A DNA stretch of 64,000 nt from Caulobacter radicis. GTDB lineage: Bacteria; Pseudomonadota; Alphaproteobacteria; Caulobacterales; Caulobacteraceae. The position numbers were made by a program, and so were the translations under genes. Shown here piece after piece: positions 57,666-64,000 of this stretch. Under the pieces are notes generated by a model. That model was not told the origin of the DNA. It did not search any database and was given only the letters and a program-made list of their open reading frames with translations. The DNA is taken from assembly GCF_003094615.1 (NCBI RefSeq), contig NZ_QDKO01000009.1:620001-684000 (forward strand). Direction: 5' to 3'. Positions within the stretch are counted from its first letter, which is position 1. Each line of letters begins with the position of its first letter.

Positions 57666-59006
57666 ATGGCCGACGCAAGAGACGCTGTTCTTCCGGCGGG
57701 CGCCGCATGGCTGCGGCGGGTCGCCGCGGGCGAGGGGCCGATCTATCGCCGGGTGTTCGAGGCCCTGCGCGCGGCGGTCGCGGACGGCGAACTGTCGGCC
57801 GGCGAACAGCTGCCGCCGCAGCGGACGGTGGCGGCCCTGCTGGGCGTCGACTTCACCACCGTCACCCGGGCCTACGCCCTGGCCCGCGAGCAGGGACTGG
57901 TCGAAGGCGCGGCCGGGCGTGGCACCTTCGTGCGTCGGCGGGCGGGCGAGGAGGAGGCGGGCCTGGTCGACCTGTCGATGAACCTGCCGCCGCCGCCGCA
58001 GGGGCTGTCGCTGGCGGCCCTGCTGCGCGAGACGACGGCGGGCGTGCTGGCCCGCACCGATCCGGCGACCCTGATGGCCTATCACGCCGGTCCGGGCTCT
58101 CTGGCCCAGCGGGCGGCCGGCGCGGCCTGGATGGCGCCGGGGCTGGGCGCGGTCGATCCCGAGCGGGTGGTCGTCTGCGCGGGCGCCCAGGCGGCCCTGT
58201 CGGCGATCCTGGCGGTCGAGACCGCGCCGGGCGACGCGGTGATCGTCGAGGCCCTGACCTATCCCGGCCTGCTTGCGGCCCTGGCCGCGCGCGGCGTCCG
58301 CGCCGTCGCCTGCCCGATGGACGGGGAGGGGATCGTTCCCGAGGCCCTGGCCGAGCTGCTGGCGGCCACCGGCGCGCGCCTCGTGGTCGTCACGCCCACC
58401 TGGCAGAACCCGACCACGGCGACCATGAGCGCGGGCCGGCGGGCGGCGGTGGTCGAGGCCTGCGCGCGGGCGGGCGCCCGCATCGTCGAGGACGACGCCT
58501 ACGGCCGGCTGCCGGATCCGGCGCCGACCGCCCTGGCGGCGCTGGCGCCGGAACGGGTGTGGCATGTGGCCACCCTGGCCAAGGCCCTGACGCCGGGCCT
58601 GCGCATCGCCTATGTGGCTACGCCCGACGCGGCGGCGGCCGGGCGCCTGGCCGCCGCCGGCCACGCCCTGTGCCAGATGCCCGCGCCGCTGATGGCGGCC
58701 GTCGCCACGACATGGATCCGCGACGGCACGGCCGAGGCGATCCTGGCCGGCGTCCGCGCCGAGGCGGCCGCGCGCCGGATGCTGGCCGCCCAGATCCTGC
58801 CCGAGGCGACGGGGCCCGAGGGCTGCCTGCATGTCTGGCTGGATCGCGCGGCGAGAGGCTCGGCCGAGGGCCTGACGCTGGCGCCGGCCTCGCTGTTCGC
58901 CGCGCCCGGCGTCGCGGCTGAAGGCGCGCGGCTGTCGCTGGGCGCGCCGGGCAAGCAGGCGGTGCTGGCCTCGGCGCTGAGACGCCTGGCCGGCTCGCTG
59001 GCCTGA
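57666..59006 (+). CDS. MocR/PdxR-type transcriptional regulator (GntR wHTH + aminotransferase-like domain)
   Basis: About 446 residues from the ATG at 57666; the adjacent in-frame GTG at 57663 is an alternative. Residues ~20-88 are a GntR winged helix (YRRVFEALRAAVADGELSAG, LLGVDFTTVTRAYALAREQG, GRGTFV). The rest is a fold-type I aminotransferase domain with NPTTATMSAGRRAAVVE, EDDAYGRLPDP and the PLP lysine in HVATLAKALTPGLRIAYV. Such proteins use PLP or its adduct as effector to control PLP synthesis, GABA or transport genes. No pdx gene is adjacent, so its target is unknown; DUF983, divergent, is a candidate. Confidence 0.9.
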   Translation: MADARDAVLPAGAAWLRRVAAGEGPIYRRVFEALRAAVADGELSAGEQLPPQRTVAALLGVDFTTVTRAYALAREQGLVEGAAGRGTFVRRRAGEEEAGLVDLSMNLPPPPQGLSLAALLRETTAGVLARTDPATLMAYHAGPGSLAQRAAGAAWMAPGLGAVDPERVVVCAGAQAALSAILAVETAPGDAVIVEALTYPGLLAALAARGVRAVACPMDGEGIVPEALAELLAATGARLVVVTPTWQNPTTATMSAGRRAAVVEACARAGARIVEDDAYGRLPDPAPTALAALAPERVWHVATLAKALTPGLRIAYVATPDAAAAGRLAAAGHALCQMPAPLMAAVATTWIRDGTAEAILAGVRAEAAARRMLAAQILPEATGPEGCLHVWLDRAARGSAEGLTLAPASLFAAPGVAAEGARLSLGAPGKQAVLASALRRLAGSLA

Positions 59007-59011
59007 CGCGC

Positions 59012-59042
59012 AAGAAAAAGGGCGGACCCGAAAGCCCGCCCC
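59012..59042 (-). terminator. Terminator of the RND efflux operon
   Basis: On the minus strand GGGGCGGGCTTTCGGGTCCGCCC is followed by TTTTTCTT. The stem is CGGGC/GCCCG-type pairing of GGGCGG and CCGCCC. It lies eight bases after the permease stop and immediately after the convergent MocR-type gene. Confidence 0.8.
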
Positions 59043-59049
59043 ATGATCG

Positions 59050-62000
59050 TCAGTCCCGCGTGACCAGCACCGGCTCTTCCTGGTGCGTTCCGTGGCCCGG
59101 ATGGTGGTGGGAGTGGCCGAAGACCTTTCCCAGCATCCTGGTCGACCAGTTCTTCAGCTGGTCCATGAACACGAACACCACCGGGATGTAGAGCAGCGAC
59201 AGGAAGGTCGAGGTGATCAGGCCGCCGATGACGGTGATCGCCATCGGGGCCCGGAACTCGACGTCGGCGCCGAAGCCGACGGCCACCGGCACCATGCCCG
59301 CGCCCATGGCCACGGTGGTCATCAGGATCGGGCGGGCCCGCTTGTGGGCGGCGTCGATGAGGGCCTCGCGCCGGGTCATCTTGCCGTCCTTCATCGCCAT
59401 GATCGCGTACTCGACCAGCAGGATCGAGTTCTTGGCGGCGATGCCCATCAGCATCAGGATGCCGATCAGGCTCGACATCGAGAAGCTGCTGTTGACCAGC
59501 TTCAGCAGGGCGAAGGCGCCGCCGATGGCCAGGGGCAGGGCGGCCATGATGGTCACCGGGTGGGCGAAGCTGCGGAACAGCAGCACCAGCACGACGTACA
59601 TCAGCAGCAGGCCGGTGAAGAGCGCCATGGCGAAGCCGGTGGCCATCTCGGCCATGAACTCGGCGTCGCCGGCCGCCACCTCCTTGACGCCGGGGGGCAG
59701 CTTCTTGACCGAGTCCAGGGCGTGCACCAGCTTGCTGGCCTCGCCGACCACGATGCCGTCGAGCTCGGCGGTGATCTCGGCCACGCGCGAGCGGTCCTGG
59801 CGGCTGATCTGCGAGGGGCCGGCGCCGAAGCGGATGTCGGCCACCGCGTTCAGCGGCACAGAGGCGCCGGTGGACGACGGCACCTTCAGCGTCTCCAGCA
59901 CCGACAGGTCCTCGAGGGCGTTCTGCGTCAGGCGCAGGCGGATCGGCACCTGGCGGTCGCCCAGGTTATACTTGGGCAGGGACTGGTCGATGTCGCCGAT
60001 GGTCGCCACTCGCACGGCCTGCGAGATCGCGCCGGCCGAGACGCCCATGCGGGCGGCCTGGTCGGGACGCGGGGTGACGATGATTTCCGGACGGGCGATC
60101 GACGCGGTATTGACCACGTTGGCCAGGCCCGGGACCGTGCGCATCTCGGCCTCGACCTTGCGGGCGGCGGCTTCCAGTTCGGGACCGTCGTCCCCGACCA
60201 GCCGCAGGGTGTAGCTGCCGCCGTCGCCGGGACCGCCGCCGCTGTTGTTGCCCGCGCCGATGCGTGCGCCGGGGATGGCCTTGAACTGGTCGACCATCAG
60301 GCGGCTGAACTGCTGCTGGTTCATCCGCTCGCCCTTCGGCACGAGGTCGGCGGTGATCCGCGCCTTGTTGACCCCGTCGTTGCCGACCGAGGCGTAGACG
60401 CTCTTGACCTCAGGACGGGCCTTCAGTTCGCGGGTGACGCGCTCGGCGATGGCGTCGGTCTCGTCCAGCGTGGCGCCGGGCGGCAGCTCGATCGAGAACG
60501 GCGCGCGGCCGCGGTCGGCCGCCGGCTGGAACTCGAAGGGCAGGCTCTTGGCCAGCATCACCGAGCCGACCAGGATCGGGATCGCCATCAGGGCGACCTT
60601 CCACTTGTTGTTCAGCGCCCAGCCCAGGCTCTTGAGGTAGCCGTCCATCCAGAACGGATCGGTGTCGGGCTTGTGGTGGGGCTTGAGCATGTAGGCGCCC
60701 ATCAGCGGCGTCAGCATGCGGGCGACCAGCAGCGAGAACAGCACCGAGACGCAGGCGGCCAGGGCGAAGGCCTTGAAGAACTGGCCGATGATCCCCGGCA
60801 TGAAGCCGGTGGGCGCGAACACCGCCACGATGGTGAAGGTGGTGGCCACCACGGCCAGGCCGATCTCGTCGGCGGCTTCCATGGCCGCGTTGTAGGGCGA
60901 CTTGCCGCCGCGCATGTGGCGGACGATGTTCTCGATCTCGACGATGGCGTCGTCGACCAGGATGCCCACGGTCAGCGACAGCGCCAGCAGGGTGACGCCG
61001 TTCAGCGACTGGCCCAGCGGCGCCATGATCGCGAATGTCGGCAGCAGCGACAGCGGGATGGCCACCGCCGCCAGGAAGGTGGCGCGCCAGTCGCGCAGGA
61101 ACAGCAGCACCACCAGCACGGCCAGCACCGCGCCCAGGATCAGCGCTTCCATCGAGGCCCAGTAGCTTTCCTCGATGTATTTCACGTTCGAGGTGATCTC
61201 GGAGATCGTCAGCTCGGGATGTTCCTTGTCGAGCTTCTCGATCGCGTGGCGGACCTTCTCGGCGACCTTGACCTCGCTGGCGCCGCGCGAGCGGACCATG
61301 TTGAAGGTCACGACTTCCTGGTTGTCGAAGCGGGCGCGGTTGCGCGGCTCGGCCCAGCGGTCGGTGACCTCGCCCAGGTCGCCCAGGCGCACGGTGCCGC
61401 CGGAGGGCAGCGGGATGCGGGTCTCGCGCAACTGGTCCACCGAACCGGCCGCGCCCAGCGTGCGGATGGCGCGCTCGGAGCCCGAGACCGTCACCCGGCC
61501 GCCGGGCAGGTCGGCGTTGGTGCTGGCCAGGGCCTGGCTGACCGAGGCGGCGGTGACGCCGCGCGATGACAGGCGGTCGGGGTCCAGCGCCACCTGGATC
61601 TCGCGGCTGACGCCGCCCAGGCGGTTGACCTCGCCGATGCCGCGGATCGCCAGCAGGGTGCGGGCCACGTCGTTGTCGACGAACCAGCTGCGCTGCTCGG
61701 GCGTCAGGCCGGGAGCCTGGACCACGTAGGTGATCAGCGGGTCGCCAGAGATGTCGATGCGGGTGACGTTGGGGATCTGCATGTCCTGCGGCAGGGCGGA
61801 CTGCAGGTTCGACATGGCGTTGCGCACGTCGTTGGTGACGCGCTCGTGGTCGACGCCCAGCTCGAACTCGATGAAGGTCGAGGAGAAACCGTCGCCGACC
61901 GTCGAGGTGATGTGGCGCACCTGGCCCAGGCCCGCGATCGAATCCTCGATCAGGCGGGTGACCTGGGTCTCGAGCTCGCTGGGCGCGGCGCCCGGACGCG

Positions 62001-62157
62001 AGGCCGACACCACCACCAGGGGCAGGTCGACGTCGGGGTTGTTGTTGATCCGCATGCTGTTGAAGCCGACGATGCCGGCCAGGGTCAGCATGACGAACAG
62101 CATGAGGACGGGGATCGGGTTCTTGATCGCCCAGCGCGAGATGTTGTTGGTGTCCAT
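59050..62157 (-). CDS. RND-family efflux permease (HAE1/AcrB type)
   Basis: 1035 residues. N-terminal helix [20 protein letters not shown], large periplasmic loops and a second-half duplication. The proton-relay aspartates are in TM4: [20 protein letters not shown] (the D-D pair matching AcrB D407/D408). The RND motif [20 protein letters not shown] and the C-terminal [20 protein letters not shown] are typical. It forms the trimeric inner-membrane pump with the membrane-fusion protein encoded just upstream (9 bases). No outer-membrane channel gene is in the window. Drug or solvent specificity cannot be read. Confidence 0.93.
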   Translation of the reverse strand: MDTNNISRWAIKNPIPVLMLFVMLTLAGIVGFNSMRINNNPDVDLPLVVVSASRPGAAPSELETQVTRLIEDSIAGLGQVRHITSTVGDGFSSTFIEFELGVDHERVTNDVRNAMSNLQSALPQDMQIPNVTRIDISGDPLITYVVQAPGLTPEQRSWFVDNDVARTLLAIRGIGEVNRLGGVSREIQVALDPDRLSSRGVTAASVSQALASTNADLPGGRVTVSGSERAIRTLGAAGSVDQLRETRIPLPSGGTVRLGDLGEVTDRWAEPRNRARFDNQEVVTFNMVRSRGASEVKVAEKVRHAIEKLDKEHPELTISEITSNVKYIEESYWASMEALILGAVLAVLVVLLFLRDWRATFLAAVAIPLSLLPTFAIMAPLGQSLNGVTLLALSLTVGILVDDAIVEIENIVRHMRGGKSPYNAAMEAADEIGLAVVATTFTIVAVFAPTGFMPGIIGQFFKAFALAACVSVLFSLLVARMLTPLMGAYMLKPHHKPDTDPFWMDGYLKSLGWALNNKWKVALMAIPILVGSVMLAKSLPFEFQPAADRGRAPFSIELPPGATLDETDAIAERVTRELKARPEVKSVYASVGNDGVNKARITADLVPKGERMNQQQFSRLMVDQFKAIPGARIGAGNNSGGGPGDGGSYTLRLVGDDGPELEAAARKVEAEMRTVPGLANVVNTASIARPEIIVTPRPDQAARMGVSAGAISQAVRVATIGDIDQSLPKYNLGDRQVPIRLRLTQNALEDLSVLETLKVPSSTGASVPLNAVADIRFGAGPSQISRQDRSRVAEITAELDGIVVGEASKLVHALDSVKKLPPGVKEVAAGDAEFMAEMATGFAMALFTGLLLMYVVLVLLFRSFAHPVTIMAALPLAIGGAFALLKLVNSSFSMSSLIGILMLMGIAAKNSILLVEYAIMAMKDGKMTRREALIDAAHKRARPILMTTVAMGAGMVPVAVGFGADVEFRAPMAITVIGGLITSTFLSLLYIPVVFVFMDQLKNWSTRMLGKVFGHSHHHPGHGTHQEEPVLVTRD

Positions 62158-62166
62158 CGTCTGGCC

Positions 62167-63303
62167 CTAGCGCTTGACGGCGGACAGCGTCGGGGCGGGC
62201 TGGTGGACGGCCACCCGCACGGCGTCGCCGTCGCCCAGGAAGCCCGCGCCCTGCACGACCACTTCCTCGCCGGCCGAGACGCCGGTGACGGCGGTGACGT
62301 CGCCGGTGCGGGCGACGATGCCGATCTTGCGGAACTGGGCCTTCCTGTTGCGGTCGACCATGAACACGCCCGGCTGGTTCTGGCGGTAGAGGATCGAGGC
62401 GCTGGGCACCACGGGCGAGGCCTGGTCGCCGGCCTGGATCTGGGCGCGGGCGAACATCCCCGGGCGGAAGGCGCCCATCGCCGTCAGGGCGATGCGAGCC
62501 ACGCCCAGGCGGGTCTGCGGGTCGACTTCCGAGGTGACGAGGCGCACCGCGCCGTTCGCCTGGCCGACCTGCTCGGAGGTGATGACGGCGGGCATGCCGG
62601 CCTTGACGACCCCGAGGTCGGTCTCGGGCAGTTCGGCGTCGAGCTCCATGCGGCCGTCGCGGACGATGCGGAACAGCTCGGCGCCGGCGTTGACGATCTG
62701 GCCCTTGGTGACGCTGCGGCGGACGATCAGGCCCGAGACGGGCGCGCGGATCGAGGCCTGGGCGACGCGGGCGGTGGTCTCGCCCCGGGCGGCCTCAGCG
62801 GCGGCCACCTGGGCGGCGGCGGTGGCCTGGCGGGCGGTGGCGGTGTCGAGCGAGGCCTGCGACAGGAAGCCCTTGGCCAGCAGCTCGCGCGAGCGCTTCA
62901 GCGAGGCCTCGGCCTCGGCGAGGGTGGCGCGGGCGCTGGCGACCGAGGCTTCCTGCTGGCGCAGCTGGGCGCGCAGGAGGGTGTCGTTGAGCGCGACTAG
63001 CACCTGGCCCTGGCGGACGAACTGGCCTTCCTCGGCATTGACGGCGGTGGCGGTCAGGCCGCCGGTCTCGGCGCCGACCGGCACCTCTTCCCAGGCCGAG
63101 ATGGTGCCCGAGGCGTTGATCACGCGCGGCAGCGGCAGGACGGCGACCGGCGCGACGCTGACGGTCTGGGCGGCGACGGGCTTCTTGCCCTTGGCCTCGG
63201 CCTTCTTGTCCTTGCCGCAGGCGGAAAGGCCGGCGGCCGCGACCGTCAGAACCAGGGCCAGCGCTGTCGTGCGCCCGATCGACCCCTTGAACCCGTAACC
63301 CAC
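62167..63303 (-). CDS. RND efflux membrane-fusion lipoprotein
   Basis: 378 residues. Signal sequence with lipobox LSAC (C29), so a periplasmic lipoprotein. HlyD/AcrA-type domains: barrel-sandwich VGAETGGLTATAVNAEEGQF and VRQGQVLVALND, a helical hairpin (LRAQLRQQEASVASARATLA), then RAPVSGLIVRRSVTKGQIV. It links the permease to an outer-membrane channel. First gene of the pump operon. No regulator adjoins on its own strand except the GntR-type gene 94 bases upstream. Confidence 0.9.
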   Translation of the reverse strand: MGYGFKGSIGRTTALALVLTVAAAGLSACGKDKKAEAKGKKPVAAQTVSVAPVAVLPLPRVINASGTISAWEEVPVGAETGGLTATAVNAEEGQFVRQGQVLVALNDTLLRAQLRQQEASVASARATLAEAEASLKRSRELLAKGFLSQASLDTATARQATAAAQVAAAEAARGETTARVAQASIRAPVSGLIVRRSVTKGQIVNAGAELFRIVRDGRMELDAELPETDLGVVKAGMPAVITSEQVGQANGAVRLVTSEVDPQTRLGVARIALTAMGAFRPGMFARAQIQAGDQASPVVPSASILYRQNQPGVFMVDRNRKAQFRKIGIVARTGDVTAVTGVSAGEEVVVQGAGFLGDGDAVRVAVHQPAPTLSAVKR

Positions 63304-63397
63304 GACATGCCCCTTTTTCGTCAGATTCCCAGCAGGGACTTCTAGACGAGAAACGAAGTTCGACGAGTTAAATCGGGGTAAGGCGCGGAAGCGGGGG

Positions 63398-64000
63398 TCA
63401 GGCTTCCTTGCGAGCCGCCTGCGCGTCGGTGGCCGAGGCCGCGCGGATCAGTTCCAGCACGTCGACGATGATCGCCTGCATGGCGGTCTGGGCGGCCACG
63501 GCGTCGCGGGCGATGATCGCTTTGGCCACGTCCTCGTGCGAGGGGATCGAGGCCGTGCGGCCCTTGATGCGGTTGGTGAAGCGGATCGAGATCCGCAGCG
63601 CCGTGTTCACCAGCTCGTGCAACTCGCTGTAGAACGGGTTCTTGGTCGCGCTGAGGATGGCGATATGGAAGGCGATGTCGGCGGCCAGCGGGTCGTCCTC
63701 GCCCTCGCCGGCGGCCTTCATCCGGGCCAGGCCCTTGCGGATCCCTTCCAGGCCCGCCTCGTCGGCGTTGCGCGCGGCGAGCGCGGCGGCCACCGGCTCG
63801 ATGCCCAGCCGCATCTCGGTGAAGTCAGACAGCAGCTTCAGCGAGAACTTGCGTTCCAGCAGCCAGCGCAGCACGTCGGGATCGAGCAGGTTCCAGTTGG
63901 CTTCCGGCTCGACCACCGTGCCGTGGCGGGGGCGGGCGCTGAGCAGGCCCTTGGCGGTGAGCATCTTCACCGCCTCGCGCGTCACCGTGCGGCTGGCGCC
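63398..64000 (-). CDS. GntR-family (FadR/FCD type) regulator, truncated by the window end
   Basis: The visible ~200 residues run from the recognition helix of the winged helix (GASRTVTREAVKMLTAKGLL, then the wing ARPRHGTVV) through the helical FCD ligand domain (FTEMRLGIEPVAAALAARNA, DIAFHIAILSATKNPFY with a metal-type His, and SHEDVAKAII). The first ~45 residues lie beyond base 64000, so the true start is not in view. FadR/FCD members sense sugar acids or carboxylates; the ligand is unknown. It ends 94 bases before the pump operon on the same strand, and no control over it can be claimed. Confidence 0.88.
   Translation of the reverse strand, partial: GASRTVTREAVKMLTAKGLLSARPRHGTVVEPEANWNLLDPDVLRWLLERKFSLKLLSDFTEMRLGIEPVAAALAARNADEAGLEGIRKGLARMKAAGEGEDDPLAADIAFHIAILSATKNPFYSELHELVNTALRISIRFTNRIKGRTASIPSHEDVAKAIIARDAVAAQTAMQAIIVDVLELIRAASATDAQAARKEA

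Noticed and set aside
59083-61569. 828-codon plus-strand open frame opposite the RND permease
   Set aside because: Antisense to a complete RND transporter with conserved proton-relay residues; composition is that of a shadow frame.

Overview
The window is high-GC (by eye near 68-70 %) alphaproteobacterial chromosome, almost certainly Caulobacter or a close relative in Caulobacteraceae. The strongest evidence is the early flagellar block fliK-flgD-flgE / sciP / fliF-fliG-fliH(flbE)-fliN-flbD / flhA, with flgK-flgL divergent. SciP (the CtrA antagonist) and FlbD (the flagellar sigma-54 activator) are Caulobacter cell-cycle hallmarks. There is no sign of a plasmid, prophage, insertion sequence, CRISPR array, rRNA or tRNA. 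The DNA is densely coding, and most antisense open frames are GC-driven shadows.

Layout. 1-9 kb: an ArsR/SdpI-like pair, a TPR-sulfotransferase, a TonB-dependent receptor, an amino-acid permease and an exported amidohydrolase that may act on basic dipeptides. 9-13 kb: a TetR/BetI-like regulator, a Rieske oxygenase and a phytoene-desaturase-like flavoenzyme. 13-16 kb: tyrA-hisC-chorismate mutase (aromatic amino acids). 16-22.9 kb: DUF2125, ChaC, a translationally coupled ftsE-ftsX-ydcF-plsC run, a zinc-ribbon membrane protein and a phosphoribosyltransferase. 23-40 kb: mnmA and then the flagellar cluster. 40-49 kb: GNAT and AAA proteins, a 58-residue small protein, a Tat-type flavin amine oxidase paired with a cytochrome c, a GST, an operon of TonB receptor + small exported protein + MauG-like di-haem peroxidase, and a solitary R-body (Reb) protein. 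49-57 kb: lepA, murC-murB, a dicarboxylate symporter, a dipeptide epimerase and small proteins. 57-64 kb: a MocR-type regulator with a striking palindrome, an RND efflux pump and the start-truncated end of a GntR regulator.

How it works together. The flagellar genes form the classical hierarchy. CtrA-type sites lie before sciP and fliF; fliF-flbD builds the MS ring and switch and makes the sigma-54 activator FlbD. FlbD should then act on the divergent hook promoters at 27.4-27.85 kb, where I can read two sigma-54 promoters, ftr-like elements and an IHF site. SciP is encoded between the hook gene and fliF and would shut CtrA promoters off again.

Most intergenic gaps hold imperfect, inverted pairs of GC-rich repeats belonging to at least six families. 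They are listed individually because they overlap gene ends or a probable ribosome-binding site and form long hairpins inside operons. The best candidates for undescribed biology are the TonB receptor/small protein/MauG operon with its perfect palindrome, the Reb protein with a hendecad-repeat tail, and the flavin amine oxidase/cytochrome c pair.
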